Assembly (NCBI GenBank): GCA_021811225.1
Contig: JAJZPJ010000041.1
Coordinates: 5,583-16,256, forward strand
Direction: 5' to 3'
From: Pseudomonadota bacterium
GTDB lineage: Bacteria; Pseudomonadota; Gammaproteobacteria; Burkholderiales; Rhodocyclaceae
Length of the DNA: 10,674 nt
In this document: positions 1 to 6,995 of the stretch, piece after piece
Layout of the letters: each line of letters begins with the position of its first letter
How positions within the stretch are numbered: position 1 is the first letter of the stretch
The notes under the pieces: generated by a model
The model's input: the letters and a program-made list of their open reading frames with translations, nothing else
What the model was told of the DNA's origin: nothing
Database searches by the model: none
Translations under genes and position numbers: made by a program

Positions 1-341
1 CCCGGCTGCACGCCGTGCTCCAGCGAATCGAACATGTCGCGCACCGCGCCGGTGGCATCCATGATCGCGTCCATGATGGGACGCGTGACCTCCAGCTCGC
101 CGTTTCTCAACCGGTCGAAGAGATTCTCGGTCAGGTGGCAGAGGGTGACCAGTTCCTTGGCGTTGAGGAAGCCGGCGCCGCCCTTGATGGTGTGGAAGCC
201 GCGGAAAATCTCGTTCAGCAGCCCGCGCTCGTGCGGCGTTTTCTCCAGATCGACGAGTTTGTTATCGACGCCGGAGAGCAGGTCGCCGGCTTCGACCAGG
301 AAGTCCTGCAACAGATCTTCCATTCCTTGAAAATCGCTCAT
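1..341 (-). CDS. cheA: Chemotaxis histidine kinase CheA, N-terminal HPt domain only (cut by left edge)
   Basis: CheA autophosphorylates in response to chemoreceptors and passes phosphate to CheY. The 113 residues inside the window form the N-terminal histidine phosphotransfer (P1/HPt) domain. The motif FHTIKGGAGFL at residues 49-59 contains the phospho-accepting histidine, H50, equivalent to H48 of E. coli CheA. The acidic amphipathic helix before it (EDLLQDFLVEAGDLL) is typical of the family. The start ATG at 341 is preceded by GGAG with a 7-nt spacer. The gene follows cheZ by 27 bp on the same strand, so the two are probably cotranscribed. The CheY-binding, dimerisation, kinase and CheW-like domains would lie to the left of the window and cannot be assessed. 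Identity is near certain; only its completeness is unknown. Confidence 0.95.
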   Translation of the reverse strand, partial: MSDFQGMEDLLQDFLVEAGDLLSGVDNKLVDLEKTPHERGLLNEIFRGFHTIKGGAGFLNAKELVTLCHLTENLFDRLRNGELEVTRPIMDAIMDATGAVRDMFDSLEHGVQP

Positions 342-368
342 TTTTTCGCTCCGCAAACCGACCGACTT

Positions 369-1202
369 CTAGAATCCCAGACTCTCCAGCAGGTCATCGA
401 CCTGCTCCTGATTGCTGACCACGTCGCTGCGGCCCTGGGCGTTGATCACCGGGCCGTTCAGCAGCCCCGTGGGCGTCTCGGCGCGCAACTCCGGCGGCAT
501 CGCCTCGACCAGCAAGGCGAGCAGTTGCGCCTCCATCGCCTGGGCCATGTCCACCACCTTCTTGATCACCTGGCCGGTCAGATCCTGGAAATCCTGGGCC
601 ATCATGATTTCCGTCAATTGCGCGTTGGTGGCGCGCGTCTGCTCCGGCACCTGGCGCAGGAAGCCGTGGGTGTCGGCGGCCAGCGCCTTGAACTCGTCGA
701 CCGAGAGCTGATTGGTGAACACCTTCTCCCAGCGCACCCCCAGCGCTTCCGAACGCTGCTGCAAGCCGTCCTGGATCGGCTTGGCGATGTCGGTGGCGTT
801 CAACACCCGGCTGGCCGCCTGCTCGGTCATCTGGGCGATGTAGGCCAGCCGCTGGCGGGCGTCGGGGATCGCCTTGGCGGTGTCTCCGAGCATCTTGTCA
901 TAGCCCAGCTCGCGCAGCGAATTGTGCAGCTCGCGCGTCATCTTGCCGATGCGATTGAACACCTCGCCGCCCTCGGGCGCCTTGTCCCCGGACACACCGT
1001 CCTGGCTCGCAGCCGCAGGCGACTCCGCCGCGACACTGTCGAACAACGCCTGCAGCTCGTCCGAATCGCCGGCAGCATCATTGACGGGATTCGTCACGAC
1101 CACGGCGGCGACCTGCGCGCCGCCGCCGGCTGCGATGCTGTCGAACAGGGACTGCAAATCCTCGCTATCGCCGGACTCGTCGAACTTGATTGGTTTCGCC
1201 AT
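369..1202 (-). CDS. cheZ: CheY-P phosphatase CheZ with an extended N-terminus carrying a repeated motif
   Basis: CheZ speeds dephosphorylation of CheY-P and ends the tumble/reversal signal. The protein is 277 aa, compared with 214 in E. coli. Residues 80-235 form the long helical hairpin. The catalytic stretch AQDFQDLTGQVIK at 202-214 supplies D207 and Q211, equivalent to E. coli D143 and Q147. The C-terminal CheY-tethering helix QEQVDDLLESLGF (265-277) is intact after a flexible linker. The extra length is an N-terminal Ala/Gly-rich region with two near-identical segments, GDSEDLQSLFDSIAA (11-25) and GDSDELQALFDSVAA (45-59). The ATG at 1202 follows an AG-rich stretch (GGGAGCAGG). The gene sits 27 bp after cheY and 27 bp before cheA. 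Identification is firm; the role of the N-terminal repeats is unknown. Confidence 0.96.
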   Translation of the reverse strand: MAKPIKFDESGDSEDLQSLFDSIAAGGGAQVAAVVVTNPVNDAAGDSDELQALFDSVAAESPAAASQDGVSGDKAPEGGEVFNRIGKMTRELHNSLRELGYDKMLGDTAKAIPDARQRLAYIAQMTEQAASRVLNATDIAKPIQDGLQQRSEALGVRWEKVFTNQLSVDEFKALAADTHGFLRQVPEQTRATNAQLTEIMMAQDFQDLTGQVIKKVVDMAQAMEAQLLALLVEAMPPELRAETPTGLLNGPVINAQGRSDVVSNQEQVDDLLESLGF

Positions 1203-1229
1203 CTTTAACCTGCTCCCTGCGCCCTTCGC

Positions 1230-1631
1230 CTACTTCGGCGCGCCTTCCAGTTTTTCGAAGATCTTGCTCAGTTTCTCGTTCAGCGTCGCCGCGGTGAATG
1301 GCTTGACGATATAGCCATTGGCACCTGACTGGGCGGCGGCGATGATGTTCTCCTTCTTCGCCTCGGCGGTGATCATCAGCAACGGCAGGTGCTTCAGGCT
1401 GGGATCGGCGCGTATCGCCTGGAGCAGCTGCAGGCCGTCCATGTTGGGCATGTTCCAGTCGGAAACGACGAAGTCGAACGGGGCATTCTTGAGCTTCTGC
1501 AGCGCGATGGCGCCGTCCTCGGCTTCGTCGGCATTGACATAGCCCAACTCCTTGAGCAGGTTGCGGACGATGCGCCGCATGGTCGAGAAGTCATCGACGA
1601 CGAGGAACTTGATTTTGCTCGGATCTGGCAT
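1230..1631 (-). CDS. cheY: Chemotaxis response regulator CheY
   Basis: A single-domain receiver that, when phosphorylated by CheA, binds FliM at the flagellar switch and changes rotation. It has 133 residues, as is usual, and is very close to E. coli CheY across its whole length, with every number shifted by one. Visible functional residues are the acidic pocket D13/D14, the phosphoacceptor D58 in SDWNMP, the switch residues T88 and Y107, and K110 in VKPF. The segment EAKKENIIAAAQ is the characteristic CheY alpha4 region. The start ATG at 1631 has GGAG with a 6-nt spacer, and this site lies in the 13-bp gap after the preceding cheV. Position between cheV and cheZ in one tight run supports cotranscription with its kinase and phosphatase. 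This looks like a fully functional CheY. Confidence 0.98.
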   Translation of the reverse strand: MPDPSKIKFLVVDDFSTMRRIVRNLLKELGYVNADEAEDGAIALQKLKNAPFDFVVSDWNMPNMDGLQLLQAIRADPSLKHLPLLMITAEAKKENIIAAAQSGANGYIVKPFTAATLNEKLSKIFEKLEGAPK

Positions 1632-1644
1632 CGGGATCTCCAGC

Positions 1645-2592
1645 TCAGTCTCTATGGGGTTTGGTCAGCAGCGGGCGCACGGTCTCGGCCAGAAACTCCG
1701 CATCGAATTTGGCGACGTAGGCATCGACGCCGACGCTCTTGCCCATGGCGCGGTTGGCCTCGGACGAGAGCGAGGAGTGCATCACCACCGGGATGCCGTT
1801 GAAGCGCGGATCGCTCTTGATATGCTTGGTCAGCACGTAGCCGTCCATTTCCGGCATCTCGGCGTCGACCAGGATCAACTGCAGCTCGTCGCGCAAATCC
1901 TGGTGGGCCTGCTGCGCGTGGCCGGCCATGCCCGACAGCCGGGTCCATGCCTCCATGCCGTTGACCGCGTGCTTGTGCTTGACGCCGAGCTTGTCCAGCA
2001 CCTCGGCGATCTTCTTCCGGGCGACCGTCGAGTCATCGACGAAGAACACGTTGTACTCGATATCCTCGTCCAGCCGCTCCATCTCGCCCACCGGCGCTTC
2101 GCCGAAGGTATTGGCGAGGATCTGCTCGACGTCCAGAATCGAGACCAGCTTGCCGTCGGGCAATTCGGTGATGGCGGTGATGAAATGGCTGCCGCCGCTG
2201 ATGACGCCATCGGGTGCGCGCACCTTGTCCCAATCGACGCGGATGATGCGATCGACGGCATGCACCAGGAAGCCCAGGATGCGCTTGCTGTATTCGGTCA
2301 CCATCATCGCTTCGGCCAGGCCGGCGGGCGCATCCGTGAGGCCCATGGTGCGCGCCAGGGAGAGCACCGGGATGACGTTGCCGCGCAGGCTGATCAGCCC
2401 CTCGACGCCGGCGGGCATGTTGGGCGACTTGGTGATCAGCGGCGTCTTGCTGACCTCGCGCACCTTGAAGACGTTGATGCCGAAAATCTCCTGGGTGCCC
2501 AGAGAGAACAGCAGGATTTCCATGCGGTTCGAACCCGCCAGCTTGGTGCGGGCATCGACGGATTCCATGAGGGTATTGTCCGATAGATTCAT
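1645..2592 (-). CDS. cheV: CheV adaptor: CheW-like domain fused to a receiver domain (downstream copy)
   Basis: CheV couples chemoreceptors to CheA through its CheW-like domain, and its receiver domain adjusts that coupling, acting in adaptation or as a phosphate sink. The protein is 315 aa, normal for CheV. Residues about 20-165 are CheW-like (FGINVFKVREV, GLISLRG, ILDVEQIL). Residues about 180-310 are a receiver with the acidic pair D186/D187, phosphoacceptor D243 in LVDAEMPEMDG, serines in MHSSLS at the Thr/Ser switch position and K295. It starts 9 bp after the upstream cheV stop, with only a weak GGAAG-like site 13-17 nt before the ATG at 2592, so translational coupling to the upstream copy is plausible. 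It differs from its neighbour in lacking an 8-residue insert after LLFSLG. It probably arose by tandem duplication followed by divergence. Confidence 0.95.
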   Translation of the reverse strand: MNLSDNTLMESVDARTKLAGSNRMEILLFSLGTQEIFGINVFKVREVSKTPLITKSPNMPAGVEGLISLRGNVIPVLSLARTMGLTDAPAGLAEAMMVTEYSKRILGFLVHAVDRIIRVDWDKVRAPDGVISGGSHFITAITELPDGKLVSILDVEQILANTFGEAPVGEMERLDEDIEYNVFFVDDSTVARKKIAEVLDKLGVKHKHAVNGMEAWTRLSGMAGHAQQAHQDLRDELQLILVDAEMPEMDGYVLTKHIKSDPRFNGIPVVMHSSLSSEANRAMGKSVGVDAYVAKFDAEFLAETVRPLLTKPHRD

Positions 2593-2601
2593 GGCCGGCT
2601 T

Positions 2602-3561
2602 TCAGGCTTCCTGTGGCTGGAGGTGGAGGAGGCGGGCCAGGGTTTCTGCCAGCCGCTGCGGCTCGAACTTGGGCACGTATTCATCGACCCCGACCGAGAG
2701 GCCGAGCTGCTGATTCGAAGCGCCGGAGAGGGAAGAATGCATGACCACCGGAATGCCGGCGAAGCGCGGGTCGCTCTTGATGTTCTTGGTCAGGATGTAG
2801 CCGTCCATCTCCGGCATCTCGACGTCGGTCAGCACCAATTGCACCAGATCCTTCACCGCCTTGCCGGAACTGGTGGCGTAGGCGGCGACCTTCTGCAATT
2901 CCTCCCAGGCGGCGCGGCCGTTGATCGCGCCGACGTACTTGATGCCCAGGGCTTCGAGCGTACGCGTGATCTGCGCGCGCGCCACCGAGGAATCGTCGGC
3001 GAAGAACACCGTCACATTCTCGTCGGCGATCCGTTTCAGATCCTTGAACATGAAACCGTCGTCGTACTTGGTGGTCTCGGCCAGGACGCGCTCGACGTCG
3101 AGCATCATCACCAGGCGGCCGTCGGCCAGCTCGGTCACCGCCGTCACCAGGCCGCCCAGGTTCGAGGTCATCATCTCCGGCGGCACGCGCATCTGCGACC
3201 AGTCCAGGCGCAGGATGGTATCGACGCCCTCGACCAGGAAGCCCTGGGTGTGGCCGTTGTACTCGGTGACGATCATGATGTCGCGCGGGGTCTCCGAGGG
3301 CATGCCGATATACTCGGCCAGATCGACCACCGGCACCAGCACGCCGCGCAAGGACACCATGCCCTTGACCGACGAGGACATCTCCGGCGCCGCCGTGATG
3401 GTCGGGGTGCGCATCACCTCGCGCACCTTGAAGACGTTGATGCCGAAGGTCTCGCGCCGGCCGGTGCGGCTATCGACACCGAGCGCGAACAGCAGGATCT
3501 CCAGCTTGTTGGTGCCGGCCAGCCGGGTGCGCGCATCGATGTTGCTCAACATGTCAGACAT
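2602..3561 (-). CDS. cheV: CheV adaptor: CheW-like domain fused to a receiver domain (upstream copy)
   Basis: A second CheV, 319 aa from the ATG at 3561. The CheW-like part (about 17-165) shows FGINVFKVREV, GMVSLRG and MLDVERVL, and carries a short insert VDSRTGRR at 29-36 that the downstream copy lacks. The receiver (about 182-312) keeps D189/D190, phosphoacceptor D246 in LTDVEMPEMDG, the MHSSLS segment and K298. An in-frame GTG at 3570 would add three residues. I prefer the ATG because MSDMLSNIDARTRLAG is the usual kind of CheV N-terminus and because a purine-rich GAAAGTGA precedes it at suitable spacing; neither start has a strong site. It heads the cheV-cheV-cheY-cheZ-cheA run and sits 88 bp after the chemoreceptor gene. 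CheV proteins can replace or supplement CheW, and no cheW is visible here. Confidence 0.94.
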   Translation of the reverse strand: MSDMLSNIDARTRLAGTNKLEILLFALGVDSRTGRRETFGINVFKVREVMRTPTITAAPEMSSSVKGMVSLRGVLVPVVDLAEYIGMPSETPRDIMIVTEYNGHTQGFLVEGVDTILRLDWSQMRVPPEMMTSNLGGLVTAVTELADGRLVMMLDVERVLAETTKYDDGFMFKDLKRIADENVTVFFADDSSVARAQITRTLEALGIKYVGAINGRAAWEELQKVAAYATSSGKAVKDLVQLVLTDVEMPEMDGYILTKNIKSDPRFAGIPVVMHSSLSGASNQQLGLSVGVDEYVPKFEPQRLAETLARLLHLQPQEA

Positions 3562-3611
3562 ACTCGTCACTTTCTGGCAGCGATCGCCGCGGAAATCCCA
3601 ACAAATGGCGC

Positions 3612-3617
3612 ATTATA
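3612..3617 (-). promoter_or_regulatory. Candidate -10 box upstream of the cheV-cheV-cheY-cheZ-cheA run
   Basis: The minus strand reads exactly TATAAT here, about 50 bp before the cheV ATG, in the only AT-rich patch of the 88-bp gap after the chemoreceptor gene. No convincing -35 hexamer lies at 16-18 bp (the sequence there is GCGGGT), and there is no extended -10 TGn. It may be an activator-dependent promoter or a chance match; no sigma-28 type GCCGATAA is seen in the gap. Confidence 0.3.
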
Positions 3618-3649
3618 ACTTGAAGCCCGAGGCAACCCGCACCAAACGC

Positions 3650-4870
3650 TCAGACCGCGAAGCGCCCGGCGAAGCCGCTCAGGGTGACGGCCAGCGCTTC
3701 GAGTTGCTGCGCTTCCTTGACGGCCCGGTGCACGGAGGCGATGTTCTCTTCGGACATCCGGGCGATGCGCTCGATGTTCCCGGCGATATCGTTGCTGGCC
3801 GAAGTCTGTTCCTGCACCGAAGCCGAGATCGCGGTCATGCCCAGATGGGCTTCCGAGACCTTGGCGCCGACCGTGCTGAGCACTTCGGCCACCCGTTCCA
3901 GGTACTCTTGGCTGGCGGCCAGCGAGGCGTTGCCCCGGTCGATGGCCGATTCCACCTCGCCCGATTTTTCGCCCAGGGCCTGGGTGACCTGATCGATTTC
4001 GCGCGCCGCCACCGCCGACTTCTCCGCCAGCTTGCGCACTTCGTCGGCCACCACCGCGAACCCCCGGCCCTGCTCGCCGGCGCGCGCCGCTTCGATCGCG
4101 GCGTTCAGCGCCAAGAGGTTGGTCTGGTCGGCGATGTCGCGCACCTCGCGGGTCATCCGTTTGATCGCCTGGGTACTCTCGATGAAGGCGCCGACGGTGC
4201 TCGCAATCTCATTCACCGCCTGCTCGACCTCGCCGATCTCGCCGATCATGCGCGACAGGCTCTCGTTGCCGTCCTGCGTCCCGGCCAGACTCTCGGCCGA
4301 CTGCCGGTCGACCTCGGCGGCGCTGTCGGCGACGCTCTTGATGCTCACCGACATCTGCTCGACCGCCGCCGCGCTGCCCGAGGCCGCTTCGCTCTGCGCC
4401 TCGGTGCTCGCCCTGATCTCGCCGGTCGTGCCGACGAACTGCGCCGCGGTCTGGCCGAGCTGGGCCGAGGCGGTATGCAGCTGCGCCACCATGTCGCGCA
4501 GTTTCTGCTGCATGCCGCTGATTCCGGCGAGCAGGCTCTCGTTGTCGCCCGGGCGCAGATTCACCGTGAAGGCGAGATCGCCCGTGGCGATGCGCCGGAC
4601 CACATCCGCAGCGTATTGGGGTTCGCCGCCCAGCAGCCCGAGCAGGATCCGCACCAGCAACACGAAAGCCGACAAGCCGACGGCCGAGGCAATCGCGATC
4701 ACGGCGACGATCAGCAGTTTCGAGTCGTGCAGCGAAGCCGCGAGGCGGGGCTCGATCTTCAGCAGGTCGGCTCCCAGGCTCGAATACATGTAGAAGCTGA
4801 AACCGTTGGCAACCACGGTGGCGGCGCCGAGGACGGCGAGCACGAGGATCAGGCGCTGACGCAGAGTCAT
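3650..4870 (-). CDS. Short methyl-accepting chemotaxis protein without a periplasmic ligand domain
   Basis: An inner-membrane chemoreceptor that would control CheA through CheW/CheV adaptors. It has 406 residues. TM1 is about 7-28 and TM2 about 51-79, and the loop between them is only some 22 residues, too short for any known periplasmic sensor domain. A HAMP domain follows (about 80-132, GGEPQYAADVVRRIATGDL), then the long coiled-coil signalling domain. The conserved hairpin tip is at about 242-285 (DIADQTNLLALNAAIEAARAGEQGRGFAVVADEVRKLAEKS region). The C-terminus ends FAGRFAV, with no NWETF-like pentapeptide for CheR docking. The ATG at 4870 has GGAG with a 9-nt spacer. It lies between cheR and the cheV run, with 245 bp upstream and 88 bp downstream, so it may have its own promoter. 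What it senses cannot be told: possibly a membrane or energy-related signal, or input through another protein. Confidence 0.94.
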   Translation of the reverse strand: MTLRQRLILVLAVLGAATVVANGFSFYMYSSLGADLLKIEPRLAASLHDSKLLIVAVIAIASAVGLSAFVLLVRILLGLLGGEPQYAADVVRRIATGDLAFTVNLRPGDNESLLAGISGMQQKLRDMVAQLHTASAQLGQTAAQFVGTTGEIRASTEAQSEAASGSAAAVEQMSVSIKSVADSAAEVDRQSAESLAGTQDGNESLSRMIGEIGEVEQAVNEIASTVGAFIESTQAIKRMTREVRDIADQTNLLALNAAIEAARAGEQGRGFAVVADEVRKLAEKSAVAAREIDQVTQALGEKSGEVESAIDRGNASLAASQEYLERVAEVLSTVGAKVSEAHLGMTAISASVQEQTSASNDIAGNIERIARMSEENIASVHRAVKEAQQLEALAVTLSGFAGRFAV

Positions 4871-4954
4871 GGGATCATTCTCCGGGATTATTCAGTACGG
4901 CAGCCGATGCGCAAGCCGCCCCAGTGCCGGCCATTGAACCGGGTGCCGAGCTAT

Positions 4955-4966
4955 CGTGCATGCACG
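4955..4966. repeat. Perfect 12-bp palindrome in the cheR-receptor gap
   Basis: CGTGCATGCACG reads the same on both strands and lies in the 245-bp non-coding gap (4871-5115), about 85 bp upstream of the chemoreceptor start. It could be an operator half-site pair or chance. The rest of the gap holds an AT-rich patch at about 5037-5080 and a few 4-bp stems, but no promoter or terminator I can defend. Confidence 0.35.
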
Positions 4967-5115
4967 GGCCGGACCCCAACACCCCCCTTTCGCCACTCAT
5001 CTCCCCCTCCTTCGCCCATGCGGGCTTTCTGAGCTTACAAACCACCACCCTTATGGGTCTATTGGTTTTATTTATTCACCCGATGCGCCCGGGACCATCG
5101 CGGTCAGTATAACTT

Positions 5116-5985
5116 TTATCCCACTTGCCGGCGCATTCGGTCGGCACGCTCATAGACGGTGCGTCCGAGCGAACGGAACAGATCGACGGCGTGCAGAAAA
5201 CTCTCGGAGTGGCCGGCATAGAGCAGCCCGTCCTCGCGCAGCAGCGGCTGGAATTTTTTCAGGATGCCGTACTGCGTCGGCTTGTCGAAATAGATCATCA
5301 CGTTGCGGCAGAACAGCGCATCGAACGGGCCTTGAAGCGGCCAGCGCGAATCGAGCAGATTCACCCGGATGAAGCTCACCAGCCGCTGCAACTCGGGCCG
5401 CACGCGCACCTGACCGGCCTGCGCCCCGGTGCCCTTGAGAAAGAACTGGCGCAGCCGTTCGGGGTCGAGCTTGGCCACGCGCTCTTCCGCATAGACGCCC
5501 TTTTCGGCCGTCGCCAGCACGCTGGTGTCGATGTCGCTGGCGATGATCGCCACCGGCGGCGTGAGCGTCTTGAATGCCTCGCAGGCGGTGATGGCCAGCG
5601 AATAGGCTTCCTCGCCGGTCGAGGCGGCCGAGCACCAGATGCGGAACGGCCGCTCCCGGCTCTTGGTCATCTGCTGTGCCAGCAGATCGAAGTGGTGCGC
5701 CTCGCGGAAAAACGAGGTGAGGTTGGTGGTGAGGGAATTGGTGAAGGTCTCCCACTCCTTGTCGTCGCCGCGCTCCAGGAGCGCCAGGTACTGGGCGAAG
5801 GTGGTGAAGCCGTGGGCGCGCAAGCGCCGCGCCAGTCGGCTATAGACCATATCCTGCTTGACCGGGGCCAGCGCGATGCCGGCACGGTCGTAGATCAGCT
5901 TGCGGACGCGCTCGAAATCCTCCGCGGTGAAGCGGAATTCGCGCGGCACGGCCGGATTCGCTGCGGGAAATTGGGCCTTGGTCAT
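5116..5985 (-). CDS. cheR: Chemoreceptor glutamate methyltransferase CheR
   Basis: CheR transfers methyl groups from S-adenosylmethionine to glutamates on chemoreceptors, resetting their sensitivity. The protein is 289 aa, the usual length. An N-terminal helical CheR domain (about 18-75) is followed by the Rossmann methyltransferase domain. Family motifs are SLTTNLTSFFREAHHF (84-99), the SAM-binding loop IWCSAASTGEEAYSL (116-130), the acidic motif ASDIDTSVL (149-157), FCRNVMIYF (225-233) and GHSESF (258-263). All expected motifs are intact. The ATG at 5985 is the only plausible start before residue 46, although no good Shine-Dalgarno precedes it. It follows motB by 62 bp. CheB and CheD, its usual partners in adaptation, are not in the window. 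Confidence 0.97.
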   Translation of the reverse strand: MTKAQFPAANPAVPREFRFTAEDFERVRKLIYDRAGIALAPVKQDMVYSRLARRLRAHGFTTFAQYLALLERGDDKEWETFTNSLTTNLTSFFREAHHFDLLAQQMTKSRERPFRIWCSAASTGEEAYSLAITACEAFKTLTPPVAIIASDIDTSVLATAEKGVYAEERVAKLDPERLRQFFLKGTGAQAGQVRVRPELQRLVSFIRVNLLDSRWPLQGPFDALFCRNVMIYFDKPTQYGILKKFQPLLREDGLLYAGHSESFLHAVDLFRSLGRTVYERADRMRRQVG

Positions 5986-6017
5986 CGGTGCCGGACTGGG
6001 CTCGCGCTCATTATTGA

Positions 6018-6040
6018 GTCGCCGGGATGCGTTCGGCGAC
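6018..6040. repeat. 7-bp inverted repeat between motB and cheR
   Basis: GTCGCCG (6018-6024) and CGGCGAC (6034-6040) form a perfect 7-bp stem with a 9-nt loop, starting 8 bp beyond the motB stop. On the minus strand it is followed by TCAATAATGAG and not by a T-run, so it is not a canonical intrinsic terminator. It could protect the motAB mRNA 3' end or reduce read-through into cheR. Confidence 0.4.
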
Positions 6041-6047
6041 GGATGAA

Positions 6048-6992
6048 TCAGCCGCCTGCGGCCTTGGCCGACGGCGCGGGTCCGGTCGGAGCGCTCGCCG
6101 CGGCGGGCGGGGGCGCAGCGATGGACTTGCCCTCGTGCGCGATGGTGTCCTCGGTCTTCTTGTTCATGACGATGATGCTGATGCGCCGGTTGATCGGATC
6201 GAAAGGATCGCTCTTGTCCAGCGGCACCGCCGAGGCGAGTCCGACCACGCGCATCACCTTGGCCTCGTCCATGCCCCCGGCGATCAGTTCGCGGCGGGCG
6301 GCATTGGCGCGGCTCGCGGACAATTCCCAGTTGCTGTAACCCTTGTCGCCGCCGACGTAAGGGGTGGCGTCGGTGTGGCCGGACAGGCTGATCTTGTTGC
6401 TGACGCCGTTCAGCGCCTTGCCGATCTGGCGCAGGATTTCGCGGGTGTAGGGCTTGAGCTCGGCGCTCGAAGAATCGAACATCGGCCGGTTCTTCTGATC
6501 CACGATCTGGATGCGCAGGCCCTCGTCGGTGATGTCGAGCAGCAGCTGGTTCTTGAACTGCTTGAGTTCTGGGTTGGTGTTGATCATCTGCTGGATCTTG
6601 TCCTTGAGACCGGAGAGCTTCTGCGCCTCGGCCTTCTCGAAGGCCTTGGTCAGCTCCTGGGAATTGACGACCTGCTTATGGGTCTCCAGGTCGCCGCGCT
6701 TGACCTGGCCGGTGGAGCGCGTCAGATCCTGACCGCCGCCTTGAAGGATGCTGGAGGAGTCGCCGCTGCCCGAGCCGCCCGCCATCGCCACCTTGAGCGG
6801 CGTCTTGAAATACTCGGCGATGCCGTTGAGATCGCCCTTGGTGGTCGAGCCGAGCAGCCACATCAGCAGGAAGAAGGCCATCATCGCCGTGACGAAGTCG
6901 GCGTAGGCGATCTTCCAGGCGCCGCCGTGGGCGCCGCCGCCGCCCTTCTTGATGCGCTTGACGACTATCGGTTGCTGGGCATCGTCGCTCAT
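6048..6992 (-). CDS. motB: Flagellar stator protein MotB
   Basis: MotB anchors the MotA4-5B2 proton channel to peptidoglycan and carries its proton-binding residue. The protein is 314 aa, close to the usual length. The basic N-terminal segment VVKRIKKGG is followed by the single transmembrane helix at about 28-48, with the essential aspartate D32 in WKIAYADFVTAMMAFFLL. Residues about 52-66 match the position of the channel plug. The OmpA-like peptidoglycan-binding domain (about 160-278) shows SGHTDATPY, NWELSASRAN and NRRISI. An Ala/Pro-rich tail of about 23 residues ends the protein. The ATG lies only 3 bp after the motA stop (TGA CCG ATG), implying coupled translation and fixed stoichiometry. 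Confidence 0.97.
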   Translation of the reverse strand: MSDDAQQPIVVKRIKKGGGGAHGGAWKIAYADFVTAMMAFFLLMWLLGSTTKGDLNGIAEYFKTPLKVAMAGGSGSGDSSSILQGGGQDLTRSTGQVKRGDLETHKQVVNSQELTKAFEKAEAQKLSGLKDKIQQMINTNPELKQFKNQLLLDITDEGLRIQIVDQKNRPMFDSSSAELKPYTREILRQIGKALNGVSNKISLSGHTDATPYVGGDKGYSNWELSASRANAARRELIAGGMDEAKVMRVVGLASAVPLDKSDPFDPINRRISIIVMNKKTEDTIAHEGKSIAAPPPAAASAPTGPAPSAKAAGG

Positions 6993-6995
6993 CGG

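Noticed and set aside
2921..5032. 703-codon open frame on the plus strand
   Set aside because: It runs antisense across the upstream cheV and the chemoreceptor, both firmly identified. It has the low-complexity Arg/Ser/Gly/His-rich composition typical of a high-GC shadow frame and shows no recognisable domain.
5051..5074. Sigma-28 promoter for the chemoreceptor (TAAA with ACCCATAA)
   Set aside because: The spacing is 8 or 12 bp where about 15 is expected, and two of eight -10 bases mismatch; in an AT-rich patch this is likely chance.
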